Assembly (NCBI RefSeq): GCF_003049525.1
Contig: NZ_PYWL01000002.1
Span: 558,001 to 622,000, forward strand
DNA from: Lysinibacillus fusiformis
Lineage (GTDB): Bacteria; Bacillota; Bacilli; Bacillales_A; Planococcaceae
Direction of reading: 5' to 3'
DNA: 64,000 nucleotides
The notes beneath the pieces are model-generated. The model saw nothing but the letters and a program-made list of their open reading frames with translations. It was not told where the DNA came from and ran no database searches. The position numbers and the translations under genes are program-made. Each line of letters opens with the position of its first letter. Position 1 is the stretch's first letter. Shown piece after piece: positions 42,909-52,014 of this stretch.

Positions 42909-43295
42909 ATGAAGAGAATACTACAAGGTTTCTTTTTACTGATGTTCGCTATAGTAGTGATATCATGGCTGATTGTAGAAAAACAGCCTTCACCAATAGC
43001 CGTAAGTTTCTCTCCTTCTCCGACCTATGCGGAAGAGTTTAGTGAAAAATTACAAGAGACTAATTTTACACAAAAGATCATACAAGCGGTACGAAAGGCA
43101 GGATATTCACCAGATAGTACGGTAGGCTATATGGTAGATTTTCCTAACCATCAAATCATCACCATCCAATTACACGATGGTAATGAAATAGAAAAAAGCA
43201 CAGAAAGTGAGATTCAAACGATTATCCATGAGCTGGCCAAAGAAGAGAATATGGGAGCATTTATAGTGAATGTTCAGCTATTAGAAACAAAATAA
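42909..43295 (+). CDS. Membrane-anchored small protein
   Basis: 128 residues from ATG 42909 (AAGGGAG upstream). One N-terminal helix (about 5-23) and an exported domain with GYSPDSTVGYMVDFPNHQIITIQL (about 63-86). Probably a small alpha/beta domain. Not recognised. Confidence 0.7.
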   Translation: MKRILQGFFLLMFAIVVISWLIVEKQPSPIAVSFSPSPTYAEEFSEKLQETNFTQKIIQAVRKAGYSPDSTVGYMVDFPNHQIITIQLHDGNEIEKSTESEIQTIIHELAKEENMGAFIVNVQLLETK

Positions 43296-43375
43296 GGAAA
43301 GCGGGAGACACATATTGCATGTGTCTCTTTTGCATAGAGGGGGCATGTTATAATGGAATGTAGAGGTGAAGGTCT

Positions 43376-43996
43376 ATGAAAATATTAGTTTTGGGTGCAA
43401 CAGGACGTGTGGGAAGACAAATTGTTGAGTTCGCGTTAAAAGATCAACTCGAAGTAACGACATTTGTCCGTGATCCCCATAAATTACAGCTAGACAATAA
43501 GAACTTACATATCTTTCAGGGAAATGTCTTAAATAAGAAAGATCTCGAACAGGCTATGGTGAATGTGGATGTAGTAGTAAGTGCATTAAATACAGATGGG
43601 AATGATACTTTATCTACTAGTATTTCGCTCATACTTGAGGTGATGGAGCAACAAAAGATAAAGAGAATTATTACGATTGGCACTGCGGGTATTTTACAAA
43701 GTCGAGTGTCACCTACGATTCTTCGATATCAATCAACGGAATCCAAACGTAAATCTACGTTTGCTGCTAAGGAGCATCAGTACGTTTTTGAACAATTACG
43801 CGTTTCCAATGTCGATTGGACGATTGTTTGTCCAACCTATTTACCAGATGGATCATTTACAGGAACCTATCGAGTGGAGCGCAATTTTTTACCTGAAGGC
43901 GGTAGTGAAATATCAGTAGCCGATACAGCCTACTTTGCCTACCAACAAATCTTCAGTAAGGAATTCGTTAAAAGTCGAGTAGGGATCGCCTATTAA
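43376..43996 (+). CDS. NAD(P)-binding atypical SDR (NmrA-like)
   Basis: 206 residues. GATGRVGRQIV (7-17) is the GxxGxxG cofactor loop, and TIGTAGIL (about 101-108) follows the fourth strand. The late VDWTIVCPTYLPDG (about 149-162) matches the NAD(P)H-binding (PF13460) family, which includes flavin reductases and sensor-like proteins. No catalytic Tyr-Lys pair is clear. AGAGGTGAAG precedes the ATG. Confidence 0.85.
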   Translation: MKILVLGATGRVGRQIVEFALKDQLEVTTFVRDPHKLQLDNKNLHIFQGNVLNKKDLEQAMVNVDVVVSALNTDGNDTLSTSISLILEVMEQQKIKRIITIGTAGILQSRVSPTILRYQSTESKRKSTFAAKEHQYVFEQLRVSNVDWTIVCPTYLPDGSFTGTYRVERNFLPEGGSEISVADTAYFAYQQIFSKEFVKSRVGIAY

Positions 43997-44011
43997 AAGG
44001 AGAGTAGAAAA

Positions 44012-44182
44012 ATGAGAATCATTCATACGCTCATTGGCCTGCTCATTACATTTTTTGGGCTTGCCCTGCTAAATACAACGATGGATACAGCCATTCGAAA
44101 CAGGATGGTGAAAGTATATGGCATTATCCTTATGTCTATTGGGGTGTTCTATCTTAAAAAAACGGCAAAATTGGATAAGTAA
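44012..44182 (+). CDS. Small two-helix membrane protein
   Basis: 56 residues (MRIIHTLIGLLITFFG and on), two hydrophobic helices at about 3-20 and 36-48 and a basic tail (KKTAKLDK). AAAGGAGAG precedes the ATG with good spacing, and it lies 15 bases after the SDR gene, so both are probably cotranscribed. Function unknown. Confidence 0.7.
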   Translation: MRIIHTLIGLLITFFGLALLNTTMDTAIRNRMVKVYGIILMSIGVFYLKKTAKLDK

Positions 44183-44338
44183 TAGCCCCGTTAAGGAATT
44201 GGTTCTTTCAATTGACTGGGTTTTAATAGGAATAGTGGAAACTTATGCTTATAGGGTGAGAAAGTATTGGGAATTTTCCTTTTTATAGAAGGTTTGCTAT
44301 ACTTTATGTCGAATATATATCATTGAAGAGGTGATTGT

Positions 44339-44494
44339 ATGGACAAAGAGATATCAAACAACTATCAATATCCTGAACACCTAGCCATTCAAGATGGAAT
44401 CGAAAAGACAGAGTTATATGTCATAAAGATAACAAAGGAACAAGTGGATAGGTTGATTGAGGATATCGATCAAACATTAAAGGCGTCTACCTGA
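44339..44494 (+). CDS. Small hypothetical protein
   Basis: 51 residues (MDKEISNNYQYPEHLAIQDG and on), soluble, with an amphipathic C-terminal helix KEQVDRLIEDIDQTLKA. GAAGAGGTG precedes the ATG. The stop codon lies inside the following terminator. Not recognised. Confidence 0.65.
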   Translation: MDKEISNNYQYPEHLAIQDGIEKTELYVIKITKEQVDRLIEDIDQTLKAST

Positions 44495-44506
44495 CGTCTT
44501 TTTTAT
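44478..44506 (+). terminator. Terminator overlapping the end of the small gene
   Basis: AAGGCGTC and GACGTCTT (one G-U), 5-base loop, six T. Confidence 0.65.
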
Positions 44507-44711
44507 TCTGGGTTTGCATCATTCATAGTAAAGAATAGTCCTGCCCCGAAGTAATCAATACTGGAAAAGGTTCCCTCATTTATTGGTGAATCAAAACGTG
44601 CAGTTATTAGCTTTACTTCATAAAAAGTTATAAAATGGTAATAAATATTAAATAGTACATCCGAACTTTTAGAATGAAAAGAGTTAGAAGGACTTAATTT
44701 AAGGATTTTAC
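44503..44711 (-). pseudogene. Possible C-terminal gene remnant
   Basis: The minus strand is open for about 68 codons, without a start codon, ending at TAA 44503-44505. The text (SFHSKSSDVLF, FDSPINEGTFSSIDYFGAG) looks coding. Upstream stops (near 44715 and 44746) end the frame. It may be a decayed gene, but the call is weak. Confidence 0.3.
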
Positions 44712-44920
44712 CCTATATTTCTTTAGTACAGATAAAAAAATAAAATCAGTAGGCATAGGGGATTTTTCTAGGGAGAAGTAGACATTCACTCAAGTTAAAA
44801 TGTACCATCGCTACGTCATTTCATAGCGCCTGTATAAAGCATTTTTTTCTTAAAAAAACTATAGGAATTTAAATACAAACAAATATTTTATCTAGATTAT
44901 GAAAGGAGCTGAGCTGTTTT
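44712..44920. other. AT-rich gap
   Basis: No gene seen. A ribosome site GAAAGGAGCTGAG for the following acetyltransferase lies at the right end. Confidence 0.4.
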
Positions 44921-45754
44921 ATGATTTATAAATTGGATAAAAGAGACTATTATAAAATAAAAAGGTTACTACAAACACCTGATCAGAAGAATGATTTAAC
45001 ATTAAATTCCATAATTAATGGTATGAACAGAGGGACAATTTATGTAGACAATCCGCAAGAACCCAATACAGCACTAATAGATGTAACAGGAATAAGCAGT
45101 ATTTTTATTGGGAATGCGACTAATCAACAGTTTATTGATTCTTTACGTGATTTTCTTGATAATGAATTAAAAATGGATACTTATGAATCGTGTGGTGGAA
45201 CCTGGTTTATTGCAGTCATAAAAGATGAGATATGGGAACAAGTATTAGAGAATGTTATTGATGATAAAGAATACGAACCAGATTATGAGCTGTATTATCA
45301 ATTCAATCCTGAGGCTTTCGTTTCTTTAAAAGAGCAATACAAACCTTTACCGGATAATTATCTTATAAAAAAAATTGATACCGAAGTCATTAAGAACGAT
45401 CCAGATGGGATTCTTTCTGAAGTAGTAGAAGAGGTTTGGTATTCAATTGAAGACTTTAATACTCATGGACTGGGATATTGTATCATAAGGGATAATAAAA
45501 TAGTAAGTGCATGTTTTTCTTGCTGTGTACACGAGAATAAACATGAAATTAGTGTTGAAACATACGACGAGAAACACATGAATAAAGGATTAGCCACTTT
45601 AGTGTGTTCTGCATATTTAGATGATTGTATAAAAAATGGACTAATACCCCAATGGTCAACGATGGAAACAAACCTTGAATCTAAACGTTTAGCAAAAAAA
45701 TTGGGCTTTGAATTTGAGTCAAAACTAAAAACATTGGAGTTTGAATGGAAATGA
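44921..45754 (+). CDS. GNAT acetyltransferase (ZmaR-like family)
   Basis: 277 residues. The N-terminal half (1-160) is alpha/beta without a known motif, and the C-terminal GNAT domain has a motif-A variant, DEKHMNKGLATLVCSAYLDDCI (about 215-236), and NLESKRLAKKLGFEFES (about 251-267). This two-part layout is that of PF12746 proteins, which include the zwittermicin-resistance enzyme ZmaR. GAAAGGAGC precedes the ATG. The substrate is unknown. Confidence 0.8.
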   Translation: MIYKLDKRDYYKIKRLLQTPDQKNDLTLNSIINGMNRGTIYVDNPQEPNTALIDVTGISSIFIGNATNQQFIDSLRDFLDNELKMDTYESCGGTWFIAVIKDEIWEQVLENVIDDKEYEPDYELYYQFNPEAFVSLKEQYKPLPDNYLIKKIDTEVIKNDPDGILSEVVEEVWYSIEDFNTHGLGYCIIRDNKIVSACFSCCVHENKHEISVETYDEKHMNKGLATLVCSAYLDDCIKNGLIPQWSTMETNLESKRLAKKLGFEFESKLKTLEFEWK

Positions 45755-46025
45755 TCATGAGATACTCTTTATAAACAATGAAAGGATTATAATATTAAAT
45801 ATTCAGAATTTTTTTGCTGTAACTTTTAAAAATCAATTATATATCAGCAACATTGTCACGTTTGTTTCATTGGAATGGATTTGAGTCTCCAATACTCAAA
45901 TAAATAAAATCTGTTTGTCATTAATCTATTTTTCCTCTGCACAATTTCTTCTTATTTATAGTTTATAGTATAAGTCGTCAGCGTTTTACAAAGTAGAAAG
46001 AATGAGGAAATTAGAGGTGAATAAA

Positions 46026-46562
46026 ATGAAATTAAAAGCTTTTGCTGTAACTTTGCTTACTACGATTGTCCTAGGTGCTTGCAATGGAGAGAGTACTAAT
46101 GACGATAACCCTAGAAAAGAAGTGGAGATGCAAAATATTAAGGAGTTGGTGAATGAATATAGCGGGAACAAAACAAAAGACGAATCTGCTTCAATCACAT
46201 CAAACCAGCTGATTGTAACTGATAAAGAAGGAATTGAGTCAGCATATGCTTTGCCAGAAGACGAATTTTTTGTTTCTGTAGCTCCTTACATAAATGAAAC
46301 TCACCCTTGTACTAACCATAGCTTGACGGGTTGCCAAGGAGAGCTGGCTAATAAGGATATAGCTGTCTATATTGAAGACTCAAAAGGTAATGTGCTAGTG
46401 AACGAAACCATGAAAACTCTAGCTAATGGATTTATTGATTTATGGCTACCTCGTGACCAAACGTATAACATAAAAATGGAGCACAAAGGCAAAACTGTAA
46501 AATCGTCATTTTCTACTTATGAAAGCGATGGCACTTGCATTACAACAATGCAATTAAAATAA
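46026..46562 (+). CDS. cueP: CueP-type copper-binding lipoprotein
   Basis: 178 residues from ATG 46026 (AGAGGTG upstream). The signal peptide ends in a lipobox LGAC. The mature domain has the CueP landmarks FVSVAPYINETHPCTNHSLTGC (about 88-109), ANGFIDLWLPRDQTYNI (about 138-154) and the terminal GTCITTMQL. The three cysteines of these motifs match the copper-ligand cysteines of Salmonella CueP. It would bind copper at the outer membrane face, anchored by lipid. Next to an IS element. Confidence 0.85.
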   Translation: MKLKAFAVTLLTTIVLGACNGESTNDDNPRKEVEMQNIKELVNEYSGNKTKDESASITSNQLIVTDKEGIESAYALPEDEFFVSVAPYINETHPCTNHSLTGCQGELANKDIAVYIEDSKGNVLVNETMKTLANGFIDLWLPRDQTYNIKMEHKGKTVKSSFSTYESDGTCITTMQLK

Positions 46563-46569
46563 AAAAAGT

Positions 46570-46618
46570 AGGGTTGTCCAAAAAGTCAGTGAAAGCTGAT
46601 TATTTGTGGCAGCCCTTT
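46570..46618 (+). terminator. Terminator after cueP
   Basis: AGGGTTGTC and GGCAGCCCT pair with two G-U pairs; an inner CAG/CTG adds to the stem. A short T/A tail follows. Confidence 0.5.
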
Positions 46619-46686
46619 ACTATTTATATTTTTAAAATTATAGGTTTAGATTTTGCATTTAAGTTGCATTGTTTGGTATGTCAACA

Positions 46687-47547
46687 CTAAACTGCACAAA
46701 AATTATAAGGTCTGTTGCTTGAATTCCACTGGGGTAAATAGCCTAGTGTCCCGTGAATTCGAATGTTATTGAACCAATGAACATAATCATCAAGTTCAAG
46801 AGCGAGCTGTTCAAGAGTAGAGAAATGTGCTCCGTTAGCGAATTCGGTTTTAAATACCTTAAACATCGCCTCAGCCACGGCGTTATCATAAGGGCATCCC
46901 TTCATGCTCAGGGATCGCTGGATTCCAAATGTTTCTAGGGCTTTTGAAATGAGCTTATTATCAAACTCTTTTCCTCGGTCTGTATGAAACATTTGTATGT
47001 CGTTCAAGTTACCTCTAATACTTACTAGTGCTTGATAAACCAGCTCTGCTGTCTTATTTGCACCAGTACTACGGCCAATGATTTCACGATTGAAAAGGTC
47101 GACAAATAAGCATACATAATGCCATTTTGTTCCGACACGGACATATGTTAAATCACTCACGATGACAGCCAACGGCTCTTTTTGCTCAAATTGGCGCTGT
47201 AATTCATTTTTTATCGGCCCTTCATTACATGTTGAGTTATGCACCTTATACTGTGCTACTGTATAGTTTGATACTAGTCCAAGACCTTTCATTAAACGAC
47301 CAATTCGACGACGTGATACGTGTTTTGGCTCTGGTAATTTACTTAGTTCTTTCTTGATTTTACGCGTACCATAATTATTACGGCTTTCTTTGAAAATACG
47401 AGCAATCTCTTTGGAAATCTCATTATCTTCAGTTTTTAGCGCACGTTTGCCACAAACTTCGGCATGATAGTAATACGTACTTTTCGGAATATTAAGGACG
47501 TCACACATTGCTGATACTGAATATTTGTGAGCGTTATTTCGAATCAC
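46687..47547 (-). CDS. IS3-family transposase orfB (DDE integrase)
   Basis: 286 residues from a GTG. An N-terminal HTH_21-like part (YSVSAMCDVLNIPKSTYYYH) is followed by the rve integrase core with all three acidic residues: D in VSDLTYV, D in FHTDRGKEF and E in AVAEAMFKVFKTE. Its last codons run into the left inverted repeat. It is in the -1 frame relative to orfA, and an AAAA run at the end of orfA is a likely site of ribosomal slippage to make an OrfAB fusion. Confidence 0.92.
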   Translation of the reverse strand: MIRNNAHKYSVSAMCDVLNIPKSTYYYHAEVCGKRALKTEDNEISKEIARIFKESRNNYGTRKIKKELSKLPEPKHVSRRRIGRLMKGLGLVSNYTVAQYKVHNSTCNEGPIKNELQRQFEQKEPLAVIVSDLTYVRVGTKWHYVCLFVDLFNREIIGRSTGANKTAELVYQALVSIRGNLNDIQMFHTDRGKEFDNKLISKALETFGIQRSLSMKGCPYDNAVAEAMFKVFKTEFANGAHFSTLEQLALELDDYVHWFNNIRIHGTLGYLPQWNSSNRPYNFCAV

Positions 47548-47549
47548 AT

Positions 47550-47831
47550 CTATTTTCGTCCCATGATCAGCGCTGCTTGCTTTAAAATATCATTCTCCAT
47601 CAGTAAACGTTGATTTTCTTTGCGTAATCGAGCTAGTTCGTTATCTTCTTCAGAGGGATTATCTTTGGCAGCGAATGAACCGGTTTCTTGATGGTTTTTA
47701 ATCCAACGGTCTAAAGCCGAAGGCGTTATATCGTACTCTCTGGCAATATCTGCACGGGATTTTCCATTTTCATAAAGTTTTACTAATTGCAATTTAAATT
47801 CAGATGTAAAAGTTCGACGTTGACGTGACAT
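47550..47831 (-). CDS. IS3-family transposase orfA (HTH)
   Basis: 93 residues. RRTFTSEFKLQLVKLYENGKSRADIAREYDI (5-35) is the HTH_Tnp_1 domain, followed by a leucine-zipper-like C-terminus (NELARLRKENQRLLMENDILKQA). It binds the inverted repeats and regulates transposition. It stops with GRK then TAG; a CGAAAATAG motif allows -1 slippage. Confidence 0.9.
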   Translation of the reverse strand: MSRQRRTFTSEFKLQLVKLYENGKSRADIAREYDITPSALDRWIKNHQETGSFAAKDNPSEEDNELARLRKENQRLLMENDILKQAALIMGRK

Positions 47832-47905
47832 AGTAGCACGCTCCTTTAAGTTGGTAGTCTAAGTGTACTAGCCCTTATTTTTTATGTCCAACTTAGTGTA
47901 GCCGA

Positions 47906-48030
47906 TTCAACCAAAAACCTACGAGGATAGGGGGTGTTGAGTGTGACGGGTTACAGCATCATACTCATAGTGTGACAACCAGAAAAAGGGTCTCTATTCA
48001 AATTAGAATCCTTATTTTATTTTGGTTGAA
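47906..48030. repeat. Inverted repeat flanking a 125-base stretch
   Basis: TTCAACCAAAA (47906-47916) and TTTTGGTTGAA (48020-48030) are exact complements. They lie next to the IS3 right end. This could be a short mobile-element remnant or chance. Confidence 0.3.
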
Positions 48031-48109
48031 GAACTATGAATTATGTCAGTTATAACTAGCATCTTACCAAAAAACGATAGCCACTTGAATGTCCCCCTAA
48101 TCTCGATAG

Positions 48110-48445
48110 CTACTGGACCTGCTCTTTTAATCCAAGATAATCATTGATGGCAAACAATAAATAATCCAATTCTCTCTTAGAGTGACGATTAGATAATTCA
48201 CCTAGCAAGTTAACAGTTAATTGGCCTTCCGTTATTGTATCTGAATGAACCAATTCTTTTGTCGTGATCCCCATTATCTTGGCAAAGTGTTCAATGCGAT
48301 CTGATTTTAAAGTACGTTCTCCTTTTAACATAAGTCCTACAAGTGATTTACTTACTCCTAATTGTTCAGCTAGCCATTGATATGATTTATCCTCAGCTTT
48401 CAACCATTTAATTACTTTGCTTATTACGATGTCGTTAGTTTTCAT
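48110..48445 (-). CDS. Xre-family helix-turn-helix regulator
   Basis: 111 residues. The helix-turn-helix (SYQWLAEQLGVSKSLVGLMLKGERTLKSDRIEHFAKIMGI, about 21-60) is a lambda-repressor type. The C-terminal 50 residues are helical and may dimerise. It stands alone in the accessory stretch, and could come from a mobile element. The gap to the next gene on either side holds no antitoxin or phage gene. Confidence 0.85.
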   Translation of the reverse strand: MKTNDIVISKVIKWLKAEDKSYQWLAEQLGVSKSLVGLMLKGERTLKSDRIEHFAKIMGITTKELVHSDTITEGQLTVNLLGELSNRHSKRELDYLLFAINDYLGLKEQVQ

Positions 48446-48863
48446 ATCCTACTCTCCACCTATCTACAAATATCATATCATTCAATATTAAACATCCATA
48501 ACATTTTTATTCAATCTATGCAACTAAATATTGCATCATTGAGAATTAAATATAAGTGGATAAGTTTATTAAAAAATCGGGTACTTTCTGAAATAAGGAA
48601 AGCGTCTTTCTTTATGGAAAGTTCTGAATTATAGAACAAAAACAATGCCCACAGAATTTTTAATCCAACTTTATTATAAATAATCATTCTTTTTTTAAAC
48701 TACAATTTATATGGCTATACTAAGCTTGTTCAAATCTAGTAGGTTGTTAATAAAAATATATAAATTAATAATATATTATCTATCTTTAAGTATAATATAG
48801 TAATTTCCATCATATGTTAAATACTATAGCAATTAAAAGTAGTAAAAGTGAAGGTGGGTATCC
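48446..48863. other. AT-rich gap
   Basis: About 420 bases, strongly AT-rich, between the divergent Xre gene and the exported protein. It must hold both promoters, but none is clear. A weak imperfect hairpin (GGAAAGCGTCTTTCTTTATGG) lies near 48598-48618. I see nothing else. Confidence 0.4.
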
Positions 48864-49478
48864 GTGAAATATAAAATTATTCCAGGTCTTTTACTAATAA
48901 TCTTACTATCAATTATCGGAGCATTAACAATAAGGGACAAACTATTTGCAACTGAACTAGAGAAAGGTTCTTATAAAGTGGATTCTTTTGAATCACTACC
49001 CAATAAGGAAATAACTTTATTAGAAGCATATGACATAGGGATGGACATAGCAAAAGAATACGATAAAAATTCGGAACTTATTTTTATGAATAGTGTGAAT
49101 GATGGCAAAATAAATGGTTCAGATGGAAAAAAAGGAAATTGGCAAGGGTATATTACCTTACCTAACAAAAGACTAAGTATCATATTTGTTATCGAAAAGG
49201 GGAAACTGAAAAGTTACGATGTAATAGATAGTGATGAACAACTGCCTATTAAAGATGAAGATATAAAAGTAGATAGTAACGAGGTTGTAAAAAAAGCCAT
49301 ATCTGAATTTAAATTAGAACCAGGAAATGATAATTTTTTGAATGGTTATCATTTCCGTCTAATAAGAGATGAGAAAAATGTATTTTTGGGGGTGGGAGGT
49401 CAAAAAACAGGCAAGAGAGCAGAAATCTATTTCAATCCTAAAAACGGAGAGTATTTAGGAGGAATTGAAAAAAAATAA
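48864..49478 (+). CDS. Exported protein, PepSY-like
   Basis: 204 residues. A signal anchor (about 4-24) precedes an outside domain with two similar units that recall PepSY domains: ITLLEAYDIGMDIAKEYDKNSELIFMNSV, and EVVKKAISEFKLEP ... GYHFRLIRDEKNVFLGVGG ... AEIYFNPKNGEYLG. PepSY-type domains often inhibit proteases. RBS AAGGTGGG. It overlaps the following frame's 5' region, so both are likely cotranscribed. Confidence 0.65.
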   Translation: MKYKIIPGLLLIILLSIIGALTIRDKLFATELEKGSYKVDSFESLPNKEITLLEAYDIGMDIAKEYDKNSELIFMNSVNDGKINGSDGKKGNWQGYITLPNKRLSIIFVIEKGKLKSYDVIDSDEQLPIKDEDIKVDSNEVVKKAISEFKLEPGNDNFLNGYHFRLIRDEKNVFLGVGGQKTGKRAEIYFNPKNGEYLGGIEKK

Positions 49479-49500
49479 ACCTTTACAGGAGGAATCAAAT

Positions 49501-50013
49501 ATGAAAAAGATTCCTATAATTTTAGGAATGTTATTTATTTTAGGAGCATCTATACTTTCAGAAAGTACTTTAGCAGCAACATATGTAAATCAATCAGTTA
49601 CCGCATATGTAGCCGATCAGGGTAGTCTGACTTATCATGGTACTGTTCCAGTTATGTATAGTACTGCTGCAGTTCGCCCTAAAGTGTGTGGGAATGCATT
49701 ATCGGGTACAAAATTTCCTGCTGGAACAATAATTACAACACAGGCCGGATTACCATTCCCTGACGCTCGTTTAAGAAGTACTTTCCAAGTTTACGATATG
49801 GGAGATGTTAAGTGAGTAAAAAATGTAACTCCTAATTGGTTTGATATCTTTTTTGGGACATCAGAAAATTATCAACATGCTATAAATTTTGGATTTAAAA
49901 CAGCGAGTTATAATACTAGTTCAACCTTATCAGCAGAAGATTTGAATTCGGAAGACATAAACAACACAGAAGAATTTATAAAAGAAGAAGAAAAAGAGGC
50001 TACAAATAATTAG
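49501..50013 (+). pseudogene. Secreted 3D-like (double-psi barrel) protein with in-frame stop
   Basis: From ATG 49501 (AGGAGGAATC upstream) a signal peptide (1-24, ending LAA) and a domain with FPAGTIITTQAG and TFQVYDMGDVK are read, then TGA 49813-49815. The same frame continues for 65 codons (VTPNWFDIFFGTSENYQHAINFGFKTASY) to TAG 50011-50013. The two halves join into one 3D-like barrel (DMGDV ... IDIFFGT ... FG). One substitution would restore it. It is either inactive, or read through. Confidence 0.65.
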
Positions 50014-50309
50014 TATTTGGTTGTTCTTAATGAAAAATTTTTGTTCGATAAGTGCATTATCAGCGAGTGTACCTTTACAGGACATACTCATGGTAATGCC
50101 TTTTCTTTTTAAGCTTATTGTTAACGACAAACTTTGTGTACACCGTACCTTGGCATTATGCAACGTTCAACCTTCAGGAATGTCCTATATACCGTATATG
50201 TAGCCTTGGAAAAAATAAAACTACAACATATTGAAAAAAATGTCCGATAGTGTAAAATTACACTTATGGGTGGTTTTCGTTATCAATATAATATGGGAGT
50301 ATATATAAA

Positions 50310-50678
50310 TTGAAGAGGTTTATTAAAAGTATTTTGTCTTTATTTCCAGTTCCTTTCTTATTTCATTTTTACGAATTTAATTGTCATCTTGCTAGGCAAC
50401 AAGCTGATTTTTTGTTTCAGGTATTTCTAGTGTTCATAATTGTTGTAGGTATTTCATCGAGAAACATTAAATTGCCTTTGTTCATTGGCTTGAATTTTAT
50501 TATGACCGTTATTTCTTTGATATTTGGCTATTTTTTCATAGATGATGATGGAGGTTGGTTTAAACCTTTTGGCAGAGATGCCGCCATTGTATTTGTTTCA
50601 ATTATTTATATTCTAGGGCAATTAATTATAAGATTATTTAGCAGGCTAGTTCATACTAACAGCCGAAGTAATAAGTAA
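50310..50678 (+). CDS. Small membrane protein
   Basis: 122 residues from TTG (GGGAG upstream). Three to four membrane helices (about 6-20, 35-48, 55-76 and 88-108) and a basic end (RLVHTNSRSNK). Unknown function, in an AT-rich accessory stretch. Confidence 0.55.
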   Translation: MKRFIKSILSLFPVPFLFHFYEFNCHLARQQADFLFQVFLVFIIVVGISSRNIKLPLFIGLNFIMTVISLIFGYFFIDDDGGWFKPFGRDAAIVFVSIIYILGQLIIRLFSRLVHTNSRSNK

Positions 50679-50802
50679 AGATGAAAAGAAAGGAAGTAAT
50701 TCTCCTGGATAGATCTCTTTTTCAAAGGCTGCTAACAAAGTATTGTTTTTTTATTATATAAACTATTTAATTTAGCTAAATAATAAAGTATGTGAAAAAG
50801 TT

Positions 50803-50833
50803 ACTTAAACTAAAGGAGAGCTTTAGTTTAAGT
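50803..50833 (-). terminator. 13-bp perfect hairpin terminator
   Basis: ACTTAAACTAAAG and CTTTAGTTTAAGT with a 5-base loop. Read on the minus strand it runs into AACTTTTTC, so it fits the end of the frameshifted gene at 50955-51156. Confidence 0.6.
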
Positions 50834-50954
50834 AGAAATATGCTTTTGATCTTTCACATTCGGCCAAATCCTATAATAGGAGTTGTGTTTTTTTAGTAAA
50901 CTCTCTTTAAAAGTGGTTTTGCATACTTGAAAGATTTTGTGCAGTAACAATGTA

Positions 50955-51156
50955 TCAATTCGATATGTAAAAATAACCAACTAGTAGATAAATGAATATA
51001 TATAAAACCGTTATATATAAATATATTGCTGTTGAGCCTTTATCATTTCTAGCTTGAAATAATACTACAATTGAAAGAATTACTACTAGTATAAAAGGGA
51101 TTATTTGCCAGTTGTGAAAGCGAAATGGTTATAGGCTGCTTTATTATTTCAGTCAT
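50955..51156 (-). pseudogene. Frameshifted small membrane protein gene
   Basis: GGAGGCAAT precedes an ATG at 51156 that reads MTEIIKQPITI, then the frame runs into polar text. In the next frame comes a hydrophobic text (IIPFILVVILSIVVLFQA ... YLYITVLYIFIYLLVGYFYISN) to TGA 50955-50957. The 202-base span is one base too long, so one inserted base near 51120 explains it. Two helices. Probably a small bacteriocin-immunity-like or membrane protein; identity unknown. Confidence 0.5.
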
Positions 51157-51793
51157 ATTGCCTCCGAAAAAGAAAGAATTCAATTCATTTTATCAATATT
51201 TTAGTTAAGTGATACCAGTAAATTCTGGGAACCGAATATAGCCTTGCAAGGAGCAAAATAGTACTGAACAATTTGAACACATCATGCAATAGCTTATAGT
51301 CATATGAAGTAAGTTATATTCTAGGTAAAAGGATTCCTAAGTTTCTCTCAGACTTAGAGATAGACATTTAAGGGAAGCTTCTTTATCTATTATCAGACTG
51401 TATTTTTGCTGTTCATTTAAAATTTTGAAGTATTGTGCCATACTAGAGAATTAATTTGAAATAAATAATCTGTTAATTTCTAAAATTCTAAATTGATGTA
51501 TTTGTTGTATATATTTCTTTATTGCGTGCATGCTATAAAATGTTATTTGCAGGTGTATGGAAATCACAAAATTAATTTAGAAAGTAGTGGATTTCCTTTG
51601 AATTAAATAATTTCAAATCCTATATATTTTGCAAACGAATTACAAATAATTACAAAACTTAAGACAGGCAACAATAACAATATACTATGATGGAACTGCG
51701 GGAATACCTCCATAGATGTAGAAATAGGAGCAACTATTTTTTTTTACTCTAATTATTGAAAAATTAGTTAATCAAACAAACAACAACCAAATC
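51157..51793. other. Gene-poor AT-rich stretch
   Basis: About 640 bases without a supported gene. A short plus-strand open text near 51663-51715 (ITIYYDGTAGIPP, then TAG) might be the tail of a lost gene. I see no tRNA, repeat or strong RNA structure. Confidence 0.4.
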
Positions 51794-51801
51794 TAAAATT
51801 T

Positions 51802-51941
51802 TTAGATATAACCACTAAAATTCTCCGCTTCCCATTCATGAATAGCATGCTGTTCTGTCTCCAACACCTTCTCCATATAAATGATAGTCGTTTCTATCTT
51901 TTTATGACCGAGGGATTTCATAATTCTATACATATATGGAA
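51802..51941 (-). pseudogene. Tyrosine-recombinase (integrase) C-terminal remnant
   Basis: About 46 codons end at TAA 51802-51804. MKSLGHKKIETTIIYMEKVL is the LGHxxIxTTxxY box that holds the catalytic tyrosine of phage-type integrases, followed by a short helical tail. The rest of the enzyme is absent. It marks a lost integrative element. Confidence 0.65.
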
Positions 51942-52014
51942 AGTATATTTTCCAGCTAGCCTTTTGTCCGAACGATAGTTAAAAATGACTGGAGTATCTA
52001 TCTTATGTAAAACC

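Larger units (their letters stand above)
46684..47899 (-). mobile_element. IS3-family insertion sequence (complete)
   Basis: About 1.2 kb with the two overlapping transposase frames orfA and orfB. Imperfect terminal inverted repeats: ACACTAAACTGCACAAAAA (46684-46702) and the complement of TTTTTATGTCCAACTTAGTGT (47879-47899). No obvious direct repeat flanks it, so the insertion is old or flanks were rearranged. Confidence 0.88.
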
